Shown here one piece after another: positions 48,919 through 59,660 of a stretch of DNA of 64,000 bases. Positions within the stretch are counted from its first letter, which is position 1, and every line of letters begins with the position of its first letter. Source of the stretch: Cunninghamia lanceolata (Eukaryota; Streptophyta; Pinopsida; Cupressales; Cupressaceae); the NCBI GenBank assembly GCA_027924645.1, contig BSBN01000140.1, positions 8,190,501-8,254,500 of the forward strand. Direction: 5' to 3'. The translations under genes were made by a program, and so were the position numbers. The notes beneath the pieces are model-generated. The model ran no database searches. It was given only the letters and a program-made list of their open reading frames with translations, and had not been told where the DNA came from.

Positions 48919-49746
48919 GTGTAGAGATGCCTTGTTCTAAACATTCAGAAGCTTAATTGAAATTTGTTTACTGAAATATTCAGGGCCTATTTCAAAGTTA
49001 TTGTAAGAATCCATAGTTTTGTATTTTTAATGAAAGAGAAGACCATTTTGATTACAAATCATTGTAAATCCTGAGTAGTCTGTGTATGAATTCTTGATAT
49101 ATGCTTTGATTTGTTGTTTCCCTTGGAGTGCTAATTAGTCTACATATATTGTCTTCATTCCTCATCCTTTAAAGTTTGCATCATTTGTATCTAGCTGTGG
49201 AACATCCTGGTGAACATATGGTTTGATTTCTTCTTTCTCATGACTGTATCAAGTGTGTATGTGTCTCAATAGCTAAAGATTCATCATAAGTTGAAGTATT
49301 CTTTATATTTGTTTTAATTTCAGAACAATTCACCATCGCACATGCAAATAATAGACAATCAAAAGCAAATTATATGAAATATGCAGACATCTCATAGCTA
49401 ATTGAAAATTCATAGCATATTTGAAGTTAAAGCATGTACAATTGATAAATATCATGCAAAGATTTGAGTATAGATACATCATTTGGAGGAATATACTATG
49501 TAGAATAACCTTTCTCTATAGCATCATCACAGGAAGAGAATCTGACTAATAAGCAAATGTAAGGCCCCAAAATAGAAACAACAACACACATCAACCACTG
49601 AGTAATGTCAGCTGATTAAGAACTAATCCACGAAGACTTGGGATCATGAATTCTCTAAATTCATCGTATCTTTCAGGATGAGTAAAGGTTGTTGTGTAAC
49701 TTTTATTCTATGTTTGTTTTCTACTAACATCATGATCAACAGGTAG

Positions 49747-49835
49747 TAGAAAAGTATAAAAATGACATAACATTTATGGTTGAAAAAGACAATTGTTACA
49801 TGGAGGATATTAAGCCAAGGAAATTTTGGATTACT
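49747..49835 (+). pseudogene. Host ORF, piece 4
   Basis: 89 bp between the giant gypsy element and the intact copia, fully open in the host frame (VEKYKNDITFMVEK...KFWIT). It joins upstream to 15040 and downstream to 57354 with exact codon phase when insertions and one TSD copy are removed. Confidence 0.65.
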
Positions 49836-50246
49836 TGTTGCAAGTATGAGGTGATCCAGTGTTGTCATTGATGTCAACATACTCATATTGCATTGGCAAG
49901 AAGGATTTGATGAGCTGTATGCTGAGGATATTGAGAAAATTAGCCTCAGTCAGGAACAGTGAAGAACAGTGAAGAGAAGAAGGCAAATGTATTGTATAGG
50001 TTGAGAACCGGAGGATGCGGATTAAAGGGTTTACAGATATGAGTCTTGAGATGCTTCAGCCAAGATTTCAGAGGTCCGCATGAAGATCTGAAGAAGTTAT
50101 GGCTGTCTGTATGGAACCGGTTCAGGCAAGTGTTCAGAGGTGACAAAGGATCACAGAAAGGTCCGGTGAGGTCCGGAATTGTACAATCCCAATCTGCGGA
50201 TTGGCAAGAGTGTTTGAGATGTCCTCGTGATGTGCCATATCGAGTT

Positions 50247-50630
50247 GTGTATGATTTGGAGGTCCGGAAATACTTCTTGCACTATAACAGTAGCAACAGA
50301 CAGTGTTCTTGGAGTTCCGGATAAGGAGGATAAGAGATTTCAGTAAGAAAATGAAATGCGGATGTACCTGGTCATTCAGGCAAGCTTGTGAAGGTTCTTA
50401 GATCATGTTCAGGTTGTGTTGTTGGTCCGCATTGATTTGTGTATGATTTGGAGGTCCGGAAGTATCTCTTGCATTATGGCAATGGTGACAGACTGTGTTC
50501 TTGAAGTTCCGGATGAGGAAGACAAGAGATTCAAGTAGGTAAAGGAAGTGCGGATGTATCCGGTCTTTCAGGCAGGCCTGTGAAGGTTCTTGGATCATGT
50601 TGAGGTTATGTTGTTGGTCCGCATTGATAG
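50247..50630 (+). repeat. Tandem duplication of about 192 bp in the LTR
   Basis: Two units begin GTGTATGATTTGGAGGTCCG, at 50247 and 50439, and end near GGTCCGCATTGAT. They differ at a number of sites, so the duplication is older than this insertion. It is repeated in the 3' LTR (about 56269-56652). The minus-strand relatives at 24802 and 34231 appear to have a single unit. Confidence 0.82.
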
Positions 50631-50807
50631 TAGAACCTGGAATTGAAGATATTCTTCCGGATGAAGTTCTTGCTCTGTTTAGCCGACCGGATGAGTTGTT
50701 CATCCTACAAATATTCTTGTGATGGCCGACCGGATGTGTTATTCATCTTGCGGATGTTCTTATGGTTGTTTACCGACTTAGATGTTTGTTCCTAAGTTGA
50801 TGTCTTG

Positions 50808-50815
50808 TATAAATA
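50808..50815 (+). promoter_or_regulatory. TATA box of the intact copia element (5' LTR)
   Basis: TATAAATA in CTTGTATAAATAACGG, about 515 bp before the LTR end. It is repeated at 56830-56837 in the 3' LTR and in reverse in the related LTRs. Confidence 0.7.
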
Positions 50816-51324
50816 ACGGTTTGAGAGTTCATTTCAAAGTGTGTGATGTGTGGATGAGTATGGCATAGCGAAGAGAAGTGCGAAAGGCAGAGCAGAGGTT
50901 TTTGGGCTTAATTGGAACTGATCCAGACATGGTAGAGATGTCATTCTCCAGTTCAAGACTGTGATTTTTATCACTTTGTAGACAGTGTGTCTCCTTGTAG
51001 GCAGTGGGCCTCTTTGTGAGCAGTGTGCTCGGGCAGTGAGCCCTTATTGGCATGTGCCATTCATTTTTCTTTATTCTTCTAACAGAGAATAATTCTTGGG
51101 TTAATCACCCCGTGGTTTTTCCCTTAACCAGGTTTTCCACGTCAAAATCTTGGTGTTCAATGTGTTGATACTTATCTGCTCTTGTGTTTATGTATTATGC
51201 TTTCATGGATGATTATTTGATATGCTGCTAACTAACAACAAAGAATCAAGTGTTTGAAATAACAAGAAGTTTTATACAACTGATTCACCCCCCCCTCTCA
51301 GTTGTATGCCCTAGATCCAACAAT

Positions 51325-51337
51325 TGGTATCAGAGCC
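51325..51337 (+). other. Primer-binding site of the intact copia element
   Basis: TGGTATCAGAGCC, two bases after the 5' LTR; complementary to the initiator tRNA-Met 3' end. Confidence 0.92.
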
Positions 51338-51379
51338 AAGTTCCTCTGACTGGAGCTTAACCGCTTGAGGAGATCCAGG

Positions 51380-54300
51380 ATGTCGTCATACAAGAAGGAT
51401 AGTCCGAAGTTCGATGGAACCAACTTCACTCTCTGGAAGGGTCGCATGAAGTGTCACTTGGAATGTATGGGAAAAGCATACTTGGATATGGTTTCAAAAC
51501 CATATGTACCTCCACAAGGTGGTCCGACAACTCTGAATGAAATCACAGAAGCTGAAAACAATCTGCGGACCAAGGAAGCTCTTCTAAGCGCATTGAATGA
51601 CTCAGATCTCTCGAATGTTATTGACCTACCAACTGCATATGAGATCCTGACTAAGCTGGAACTTCTGTATGAAGGAGATGAGTTTGTCAAAAGTGCAAGG
51701 TTACAAAGCCTGAAAGGGAAATTTGAAAGATTGAAAATGAGAGATGATGAAAACATCACTACCTTCATGCCAAGAGTAAATGAGCTGGTATGTGGAATCA
51801 GAAATGCTGGTGGAACTCTAGATGAAAATGAGATTGTCTGCAAAATCCTAAGATCCCTTCCTGCTGCCTACAAAATCAAAGTTGCTGCCATTGATGAATT
51901 CAGAGCCCACACAACTGTCACAAGAGAACAACTGGCTGGCAAACTAGCTGCATTTGAAATGACCGAGTTTGGAGATGATCCTCCCAAGACTGAATCTGCT
52001 TTCAAGGCCAGTGCCTATGTGAAAGGCAAACAGAGATTTGATCCGGGTGAAAACTCATCAAGGAGAATGTCATGGTATGATCAAGCAAGAAGAGACATGG
52101 AAGAAGAAGAAGCAGAAACAGCTCAACTTGAAGCCCTCATTGCAAAGAGACTGCCAAGAGGATCCGGTAAGTATGAAGGAAAACTACCCTTTAAGTGTTT
52201 CAACTGCAATAAAATTGGTCATTTTGCCTCAAGATGTCTGGAGAGATCTGCAAGATCTAATACTCACAGACAAAGATTTCAAAAGAATTGCTATTATGTT
52301 CATGAAGAAGATGACAATGAAGGAGTAACAGATGATGAATCAGAACTAGGAAGCAAATCCGGAAATGAGTGGGTGTTTATAGCCATCAAGGAAGAAGATT
52401 CAATACTCTCTGAATCTGTCAATCACAAAGTTGTTGAAAAAGCCTTGGCTGCTCAAGTAGAAGAAAAGGATGATTGGGTTATTGACAGTGGATGTTCTCA
52501 CCATATGACTGGCGACAAGAATAAGTTCTTAGATCTGGAAAGATATGAAGGAGGAATGGTAAAGTTTGGTGACAATTCTGCTGGCAGAATCAGAGGTAGG
52601 GGAACTATTTCCTTTGATGGTAAGAGCAAAATAGGAAATGTACTGTATGTTGAAGGATTGAAGCACAATCTTCTCAGTGTTGGTCAGTTAGTGGACAAAG
52701 GTTATGATCTCCGGTTCAAGAATGGAAAATGCAGAATCTTTACAAGCTCCGGAACTGAAATTGCATCCGGTACTCAGACAAAAGGTAATATCTTTCATCT
52801 GGTTGGTTCAAATAAAAGTTGTTTGTTTGTCCAAATTGATCAGAGTTGGTTATGGCATAGAAGAATGTGTCATGTAAATTTTGATAACATCATCAAGATA
52901 AGCAATACTCAGGCTGTAAGAGATCTTCCAAAATTGATGAAACCTACAAATAGTTTGTGCAAAGAATGCCAGCTAGGTAAACAAAGCAGAGTCTCTTTCA
53001 AAAGCAAAGATCAGTCCTCTACCGGATTGTTGGAATTAGTACATACTGATCTATGTGGTCCAACAAGAATCAAGAGTCTGCAGGGTGATAGATATTTCAT
53101 GTTGTTGATTGATGATCATTCCCGGATGATGTGGGTTACCTTTCTAAAAGAAAAGTCAGAAGCTTTTGAGAAGTTCAAAGCCTTCAAAGCTATGGTGGAG
53201 AATCAAACCGGATTGAGACTAAAGTGTCTAAGGTCTGATAGAGGTGGTGAATTTACATCTGGTGAATTCATTGACTTTTGTGAGAAACAGGGTATAAGGA
53301 GACAGTTGTCTGCTCCTAAGACTCCACAGCAGAATGGAGTAGTTGAGAGAAAGAACCGGACCATCCAGGAAGCTGCCCGGACAATGATGTTGGAAGCAAA
53401 TGTTCCTCAAATGTTTTGGAAGGAAGCTATCAGCACTGCAGTCTACACTCTCAATCGAGTTCAAATCAGAAACAACACCGGTAAGACCCCCTATGAACTC
53501 TGGTTTGGCATCACTCCTACTGTGAAATATTTCAGAGTATTTGGTAGCAAGTGTTATATTAAGAGAGATGAAGATCTAGGAAAGTTTGATGCTAGAAGTG
53601 ATGAAGGAATTTTCTTGGGCTACTCCACTCAAAGCAAAGCATACCGGTGTTACAATAAGAGATTGAGGAAGATGATAGAAAGCACCAATGTGAAAGTTGA
53701 TGAAGGAATTGAGAAGCCTTCAAGATTTTATGAGATTGATGAAGATGACCAAGAGAGTGTTCAAGGACCTCAATCCTCTCCGGTGAGACAGAGTCAGCCT
53801 GATCCGGTAAATCAGGAAGAAGAGATAGGTTTGAATGAGCCTGATCAAGAAGCAGCAGTGCAGGATACTCCCAAAATTCCAAGGTATGTAAAACTGAACC
53901 ACTCTGAAGATCAAATCATAGGTGACAGAAGCAAAGGTGTACAAACTAGAAGGAATGTTGCTCAAAATCAGAATGAATGTTGTCTGATTTCAAAGATTGA
54001 ACCTAAAACAATAAATGAAGCCTGCAATGATGAAAACTGGACCAAAGCTATGGAAGATGAATTGATGCAAATTGAGAAAAATCATACTTGGGATCTTGTT
54101 CCCAGACCTAGAGACAGGAATGTAATTGGAACCAAGTGGGTCTTCCGGAACAAACTAAATGAAGCTGGTGAAGTAATCAGAAACAAAGCTAGATTGGTCT
54201 GCAAAGGCTACTCTCAAATAGAAGGAATTGACTTTGAAGAGACTTTTGCTCCGGTGGCAAGAATTGAAGCAGTCAGATTACTTCTTGCATTTGCTGCCTT

Positions 54301-55534
54301 CAAAGACTTCAAGGTATATCAGATGGATGTCAAGTCTGCCTTCCTAAATGGTGATCTGGAAGAAGAAGTCTACATTGAACAACCGGATGGTTTTCAATTG
54401 TCTGACAATGATGATATGGTCTGCAAATTGAAGAAAGCTTTGTATGGATTGAAGCAAGCCCCAAGAGCATGGTATGAAAGGTTGGATAAGCATCTTGTGC
54501 AGATTGGATTCAACAAAGGTACTGCTGACAGTAACTTATATTTCAAAATTGATCATAAAAATATTTTAATTGTTGAAGTATTTGTGGATGATATCATTTT
54601 TGGAGGAAGAGATAGTATGTGCAAAACTTTTGCAAATCAGATGAAAAGTGAGTTTGAAATGTCTATGCTTGGTGAAATGAATTTCTTCTTGGGTCTGCAA
54701 ATTACTCAAACAAAAGAAGGGATCTTCATTTCTCAGACCAAATATGTGAAAGAATTGTTAAAGAAATTTGGTATGGAAGACTCAAAATCTATGAACACTC
54801 CTATGGCAACCGGATGTAAGTTAAGCAAAGATGATGACTCTCCAAAGGCAGATCAAACAAAGTATAGATCAATGATTGGTGGATTGTTGTACCTCACTCA
54901 AACTAGACCAGATATAATGCAGGCTGTTGGTCTTGTGGCAAGATTCCAGGCTGATCCTAGAGAATCTCATGTTATGGCAATCAAAAGAATTTTTAGGTAC
55001 TTGAAAGGAACAGTGGAGTATGGTCTATGGTACCCTAGAGATCCGGACTTCTCTCTTCATGCTTACACAGATGCAGATTGGGCAGGAGATGTGGATGACA
55101 GGAAGAGCACTAGTGGTGGAGCATTCTTTTTGGGGAAGAGATTAGTTTCTTGGCTAAGCAAGAAACAAGATGCAATATCTCTATCTACAACTGAAGCAGA
55201 ATACATTGCAGCAGCAGGTAGTTGCACTCAAATCTTATGGATGAAGCAGATGCTCAGAGACATCAAAGTTGAATATGAGGAGCCTATCACAATTTTCTGT
55301 GATAATTCAAGTGCAATTAATATCTCCAAGAATCCGGTATTGCATTCTAAGACTAAGCACATATCTATCAAATTTCACTTCTTGAGAGAACAAGTAAACA
55401 AGGAAGAAGTCAGATTGGAGTATGTTCCCTCCAAGGATCAGATTGCAGATATCTTTACAAAACCTCTTCCCAAGGACTCTTTTGAATATCTCCGGGAGAA
55501 GTTAGGGGTCATGGCCCCTCCGGTGATGAACTAA
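51380..55534 (+). CDS. gag-pol: Ty1/copia gag-pol polyprotein, intact (1,384 aa)
   Basis: Encodes the full set of proteins for copia retrotransposition: capsid, protease, integrase, RT and RNase H, acting in cytoplasmic particles and then at nuclear DNA. The start is ATG 51380 ([13 protein letters not shown]); an upstream in-frame TTG is not needed. UBN2-type Gag covers residues 1-210. The CCHC knuckle [14 protein letters not shown] is at 273-286. The protease DSG is at 369-371 in [13 protein letters not shown]. The integrase zinc region begins with LWHRRMCH (His 493) and CKECQLGK. The integrase triad is Asp557 (HTDLCG), Asp620 (SDRGGEF) and Glu656 (GVVERKN), with the expected 35-residue spacing. 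RT has [17 protein letters not shown] and active-site VDD (Asp1070-1071). RNase H has Asp1231 (TDADWAG) and [11 protein letters not shown]. No stop or frameshift occurs, and all catalytic residues are present. It is a typical length for a single-ORF copia element. Confidence 0.97.
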   Translation: MSSYKKDSPKFDGTNFTLWKGRMKCHLECMGKAYLDMVSKPYVPPQGGPTTLNEITEAENNLRTKEALLSALNDSDLSNVIDLPTAYEILTKLELLYEGDEFVKSARLQSLKGKFERLKMRDDENITTFMPRVNELVCGIRNAGGTLDENEIVCKILRSLPAAYKIKVAAIDEFRAHTTVTREQLAGKLAAFEMTEFGDDPPKTESAFKASAYVKGKQRFDPGENSSRRMSWYDQARRDMEEEEAETAQLEALIAKRLPRGSGKYEGKLPFKCFNCNKIGHFASRCLERSARSNTHRQRFQKNCYYVHEEDDNEGVTDDESELGSKSGNEWVFIAIKEEDSILSESVNHKVVEKALAAQVEEKDDWVIDSGCSHHMTGDKNKFLDLERYEGGMVKFGDNSAGRIRGRGTISFDGKSKIGNVLYVEGLKHNLLSVGQLVDKGYDLRFKNGKCRIFTSSGTEIASGTQTKGNIFHLVGSNKSCLFVQIDQSWLWHRRMCHVNFDNIIKISNTQAVRDLPKLMKPTNSLCKECQLGKQSRVSFKSKDQSSTGLLELVHTDLCGPTRIKSLQGDRYFMLLIDDHSRMMWVTFLKEKSEAFEKFKAFKAMVENQTGLRLKCLRSDRGGEFTSGEFIDFCEKQGIRRQLSAPKTPQQNGVVERKNRTIQEAARTMMLEANVPQMFWKEAISTAVYTLNRVQIRNNTGKTPYELWFGITPTVKYFRVFGSKCYIKRDEDLGKFDARSDEGIFLGYSTQSKAYRCYNKRLRKMIESTNVKVDEGIEKPSRFYEIDEDDQESVQGPQSSPVRQSQPDPVNQEEEIGLNEPDQEAAVQDTPKIPRYVKLNHSEDQIIGDRSKGVQTRRNVAQNQNECCLISKIEPKTINEACNDENWTKAMEDELMQIEKNHTWDLVPRPRDRNVIGTKWVFRNKLNEAGEVIRNKARLVCKGYSQIEGIDFEETFAPVARIEAVRLLLAFAAFKDFKVYQMDVKSAFLNGDLEEEVYIEQPDGFQLSDNDDMVCKLKKALYGLKQAPRAWYERLDKHLVQIGFNKGTADSNLYFKIDHKNILIVEVFVDDIIFGGRDSMCKTFANQMKSEFEMSMLGEMNFFLGLQITQTKEGIFISQTKYVKELLKKFGMEDSKSMNTPMATGCKLSKDDDSPKADQTKYRSMIGGLLYLTQTRPDIMQAVGLVARFQADPRESHVMAIKRIFRYLKGTVEYGLWYPRDPDFSLHAYTDADWAGDVDDRKSTSGGAFFLGKRLVSWLSKKQDAISLSTTEAEYIAAAGSCTQILWMKQMLRDIKVEYEEPITIFCDNSSAINISKNPVLHSKTKHISIKFHFLREQVNKEEVRLEYVPSKDQIADIFTKPLPKDSFEYLREKLGVMAPPVMN

Positions 55535-55857
55535 GATGCACTAATGTGCATCAGTCCGGTGGATATCACAGTCATATCTTGTGATCCGGATTGATGATGG
55601 GGAGCTGCTACTAAGGGGGAGCAGCTGGTATGATTCTGATGTATTAGAATTGCAAGTATGAGCCCTTTGCCATTGATGTCAAAGGGGGAGAGAAGACATG
55701 TGAAAAACAAGTGGTTGATGATCAAAGGGGGAGCAGTAAAGGAAGAGAAGACATGTGAAAAGTTGTTGTTGATAGGGGGAGCTGTGACAGAAAGGAGAAG
55801 TTCTTGTCTTGATGGTTTTTCACATCATATGTTGCCATCAATGACAAAGGGGGAGAT
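55535..55857 (+). other. Multiple polypurine tracts downstream of copia pol
   Basis: AAGGGGGAGCAG (55613), TCAAAGGGGGAGAG (55679), TCAAAGGGGGAGCAG (55722), ATAGGGGGAG (55772) and the terminal ACAAAGGGGGAGAT (55844-55857) abutting the LTR. Repeated tracts with a (T)CAAAGGGGGAGA core are a described hallmark of Sireviruses. The same arrangement is seen at 35461-35784 (minus) and 59885-60021. Confidence 0.85.
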
Positions 55858-57348
55858 TGTTGCAAGTATGAGGTGATCCAGTGTTGTCATTGATGTCAAC
55901 ATACTCATATTGCATTGGCAAGAAGGATTTGATGAGCTGTATGCTGAGGATATTGAGAAAATTAGCCTCAGTCAGGAACAGTGAAGAACAATGAAGAGAA
56001 GAAGGCAAATGTATTGTATAGGTTGAGAACCGGAGGATGCGGATTAAAGGGTTTACAGATATGAGTCTTGAGATGCTTCAGCCAAGATTTCAGAGGTCCG
56101 CATGAAGATCTGAAGAAGTTATGGCTGTCTGTATGGAACCGGTTCAGGCAAGTGTTCAGAGGTGACAAAGGATCACAGAAAGGTCCGGTGAGGTCCGGAA
56201 TTGTACAATCCCAATCTGCGGATTGGCAAGAGTGTTTGAGATGTCCTCGTGATGTGCCATATCGAGTTGTGTATGATTTGGAGGTCCGGAAATACTTCTT
56301 GCACTATAACAGTAGCAACAGACAGTGTTCTTGGAGTTCCGGATAAGGAGGATAAGAGATTTCAGTAAGAAAATGAAATGCGGACGTACCTGGTCATTCA
56401 GGCAAGCTTGTGAAGGTTCTTAGATCATGTTCAGGTTGTGTTGTTGGTCCGCATTGATTTGTGTATGATTTGGAGGTCCGGAAGTATCTCTTGCATTATG
56501 GCAATGGTGACAGACTGTGTTCTTGAAGTTCCGGATGAGGAAGACAAGAGATTCAAGTAGGTAAAGGAAGTGCGGATGTATCTGGTCTTTCAGGCAGGCC
56601 TGTGAAGGTTCTTGGATCATGTTGAGGTTATGTTGTTGGTCCGCATTGATAGTAGAACCCAGAATTGAAGATATTCTTCCGGATGAAGTTCTTGCTCTGT
56701 TTAGCCGACCGGATGAGTTGTTCATCCTACAAATATTCTTGTGATGGCCGACCGGATGTGTTATTCATCTTGCGGATGTTCTTATGGTTGTTTGCCGACT
56801 TAGATGTTTGTTCCTAAGTTGATGTCTTGTATAAATAACGGTTTGAGAGTTCATTTCAAAGTGTGTGATGTGTGGATGAGTATGGCATAGCGAAGAGAAG
56901 TGCGAAAGGCAGAGCAGAGGTTTTTGGGCTTAATTGGAACTGATCCGGACATGGTAGAGATGTCATTCTCTAGTTCAAGACTGTGATTTTTATCACTTTG
57001 TAGACAGTGTGTCTCCTTGTAGGCAGTGGGCCTCTTTGTGAGCAGTGTGCTCGGGCAGTGAGCCCTTATTGGCATGTGCCATTCATCTTTCTTTATTCTT
57101 CTAACAGAGAATAATTCTTGGGTTAATCACCCCGTGGTTTTTCCCTTAACCGGGTTTTCCACGTCAAAATCTTGGTGTTCAATGTGTTGATACTTATCTG
57201 CTCTTGTGTTTATGTATTATGCTTTCATGGATGATTATTTGATATGCTGCTAACTAACAACAAAGAATCAAGTGTTTGAAATAACAAGAAGTTTTATACA
57301 ACTGATTCACCCCCCCCCCCCTCTCAGTTGTATGCCCTAGATCCAACA
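55858..57348 (+). repeat. 3' LTR of the intact copia element (1491 bp)
   Basis: Near-identical to 49836-51322. The 4-bp extra length is accounted for by a longer C run (57310-57321, 12 C's versus 8). TSD ttact follows. Confidence 0.96.
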
Positions 57349-57353
57349 TTACT

Positions 57354-59660
57354 ACCTTACCCTATTAGGTTTTAGAGTTTTATTTGGTAGGATATGCTAA
57401 CATGCTACTCAACAAACCCAAGGATCCCTCCACTGAAAGATTTGGAACATTTGATGAAATCATCAATAAATCAGTTAAAAAGGATGTAGTGGAGAAAGTT
57501 GAAAAGTTAAAATCCAAGTAAGAGAAAATGAAATTTAACTTAGAAAATATACTTAAATCTCCTAAAGGCTCAACAGGAGAAGCACAAGCCATTTCCTCTG
57601 CACAATTACCAAGAAGAACAAGCATATCAACAACAACCACAACCACTACCATTGTTCCCTCTAGATCTTCATTGCCTATCAAAAGAGGTACCACAAAGAT
57701 CCTTGAACAAAGCCAAACCACTGAGAAAAAGAAGCCTAGATAGAAGAATTAGGCCAGAAGAGGCAAGATAAATCCTGCGAATATTGAAGACATTGAAGAA
57801 GAAGAAAAAGAAGAAAATGTTAAGTCTCTGGCAAGAAAGAAAAGAAGTAGAGAAGAAACTAAGGAAGGAGAGATATCAAAGGAGAAAGGAAAAGGAAAAG
57901 AAAAGAAGGGTAAGAAATATGATTATGTACCCTTAAAAGTTGAAGCCACAATGAATGCAATTTTAGAGCATGGTTCTTTGAAAGAAGTTGCTAAAATCTA
58001 TTATTAGAGGCCATTAAATGAAAACTCCACTATTGAGGAGGTAATAGTCAAATACATGGGAGCCTTAAATGTTTCTCTGATTGAAATTAGTCATCAGTTT
58101 CCTAAGAGTCTTGTTGAAGTTCTTACCAAAAGGAGAAATAAGGCCATGAGTAAAGATACTGAGATGAAGAATTGGGTTATTGAAAAGGCTTGTCCTTCCA
58201 TCTCCAATGAAGAAAAATGTAAAATATCTAAAGCTATAGAAAAAGAGTTTAGGACTAAGAGGAGACTGAATATTTTAATGTAAAAGGACAATGAAAAATT
58301 ATAGAAATTAGAAAAGGAAGCACTAAACAAAATTGTTGAACTCTTCAAGGAGATGAAAATTGATAGTGGAATCATTGAAGATTTATCTGAACAATCTACC
58401 TCTGAAGGCAATGAGGAAGGCAGTGACAAGCCTAAAAAGAATGATGATATTTCTTCTCCTAAGGATACTGGAGAACTATTCACAAAGGGCCAAGATAAAA
58501 AAAAATCTACCTCCTCCGATACCCCCATAGAACAAAGTGTGTCTCCAATAAACACCCCTAACACAAGACATGATTCTCCCCCTCCAAAGAATACTGAGGC
58601 ACAAAACATAGAGGATTAGGATAAAGATAGTGTTTCAACCCCAAGAAACACTGATTCCAATACAAAGCATAATGATTCTCCTCCAGAGAATACACGGAAT
58701 GTGGAATAGAGGAAAGAAGATAATTCTAAGGAGAATTGGGAAGAAAATGGAAAGAGTGATGGGGAACAAAAGAATAAAGAGGATAAGAAAGAAAATGAGG
58801 AGGGAGAGAAATTAGAAGGAATGGATGATATAGTTCAAAGTGAATCAGAGACAGATTCCTTCAAAGACCAATTGAACTTACAAATACAATTTCAACTAGT
58901 CATCACTTCTCAATTGCTGCAAGTTCCAACTAATGAAGGACAAATTGACTTGACAAGCATCTCTCCTCTTCACAAATTGCATCTTGGTGATATACTACAC
59001 GCCTGTATAAGAAAAGAATTTTTACAAGAAAACTTGAAGAAATCTAGTGCAATAGAGGATGATGTGAAATTGATTCAAGAAGGGTTACCATAGGTAACTA
59101 TTGACCCCTCTCTGTGTCTGGAACAAAAGCTCAAATTGTTAATGGACTCCTTTAAAGATCACTCTTCCCACATAGAGAAAAAAGAAGAACAAGAGGCAAC
59201 AAGAAGGATAAATGATACTAAAATGGTTGAGATGATTAATAAATGTGCTGAAGCACATAATAAGATTAAAGAAAAATTAATGAAATTCAAAGTTTACATT
59301 GATGAGGCCACATCATTATATCTATTCTTCCTAAAATGGCCAAGTTCCACGAAGAATATCAAAGCTCAGATTGACTCCATTGAGTCATAAATATCTAAGT
59401 TGGCTAAAATTTATGATTCGTCAAAGGATAAAATGGTACAACTAGGGCACAAGTTAAAAATTTTCATGCATAGTTATCTTAAATATAGGACCAAAGAGAA
59501 AATCTAAAGAAACAATTTGGTCAGTTGAGAGAGGCAGTGAACCTGGGACTTGCCTCATTATCTGATCTACTAGGGGAAGCAAAAAAGGTAGATTAAAGGA
59601 CAAAAATCCCAAGAAGCATAGAAGAAGTTGAAGAGATATGCATGCAGTGTGAATGTTAGA
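57354..59660 (+). pseudogene. Host ORF, piece 5: charged and coiled-coil C-terminal two-thirds
   Basis: Continues the host frame (WIT joined to TLPY, then VLEFYLVGYANMLLNKPKDP) and stays in one frame from 57354 to 59390 with about ten stops, mostly TAG. One frameshift follows before a TAG near 59656. It begins with a hydrophobic conserved-looking patch. A K/E-rich region follows with basic clusters (SLPIKRGTTK, RKKRSREETKEG, GKGKEKKGKK), a compact segment at 57960-58280 (LNVSLIEISHQFPKSLVEVL) and an acidic low-complexity stretch. The C-terminus is helical (EKKEEQEATRRINDTKMVEM). No domain was identified. With pieces 1-4 it would be a protein of about 1,200 residues. Its position before Sirevirus-type polypurine tracts suggests an accessory, possibly envelope-like, ORF of an old copia element; no transmembrane segment is evident. 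Confidence 0.6.

Larger units (their letters stand above)
15041..49741 (+). mobile_element. Giant Ty3/gypsy (Tat-like) element with about 6.9-kb LTRs carrying an ORF
   Basis: The 5' LTR (15041-21929) and 3' LTR (31631-49741, interrupted by a copia element at 34231-45525) are copies of each other over about 6.8 kb. They are bounded by TSD ggtag on both sides. A TGG-starting primer-binding-like site follows the 5' LTR at 21935, and a gag-pol frame in the same orientation lies between them. Pol contains an archaeal-type RNase H as well as the normal gypsy RNase H, the hallmark of the Tat group, to which Ogre elements with very long LTRs belong. Without nested insertions the element is about 22 kb. 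The LTRs are unusual in holding a 1,450-codon frame in U3. By eye they differ by roughly 5%, so the insertion is not recent. Confidence 0.87.
31631..49741 (+). repeat. 3' LTR of the giant gypsy element, split by a copia insertion
   Basis: LTR sequence is 31631-34230 plus 45531-49741 (6811 bp), separated by the minus-strand copia at 34231-45525 with TSD catat. The order of elements is the same as in the 5' LTR. It ends GATCAACA, followed by TSD ggtag at 49742-49746. Confidence 0.88.
49836..51322 (+). repeat. 5' LTR of the intact copia element (1487 bp)
   Basis: TGTTGCAAGTATGAGG to CCCTAGATCCAACA. It contains a 192-bp tandem duplication (50247-50630), a TATA box at 50808, and many TCCGGA/CCGG sites that are largely mutated in older family members here. 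Confidence 0.96.
49836..57348 (+). mobile_element. Intact Sirevirus-like Ty1/copia retrotransposon
   Basis: 7513 bp with TSD ttact at 49831-49835 and 57349-57353. LTRs are 49836-51322 and 55858-57348. A perfect tRNA-Met primer-binding site, one uninterrupted gag-pol ORF and a polypurine tract abutting the 3' LTR are present. Multiple GGGGGAG tracts downstream of pol mark it as Sirevirus-like. By eye the LTRs differ by about ten substitutions, all seen as transitions, plus a C-run length change of 8 versus 12. It is the youngest insertion in the window and the only one with all parts apparently functional. Confidence 0.96.

Noticed and set aside
15041..49741. Segmental duplication of a host gene cluster (the two 6.8-kb copies)
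   Set aside because: The TSD ggtag at the outer ends, the primer-binding site, the gag-pol frame between the copies and the restored host frame fit LTRs of one element far better.
50046..50324. 92-codon plus-strand ORF present twice (also 56068-56346)
   Set aside because: It lies within the copia LTR and repeats only because of the LTR pair. The related older LTRs do not preserve it.
57354..59660. A functional nuclear gene of the host plant
   Set aside because: Many in-frame stops, no recognisable intron structure, and a position directly ahead of retrotransposon polypurine tracts.
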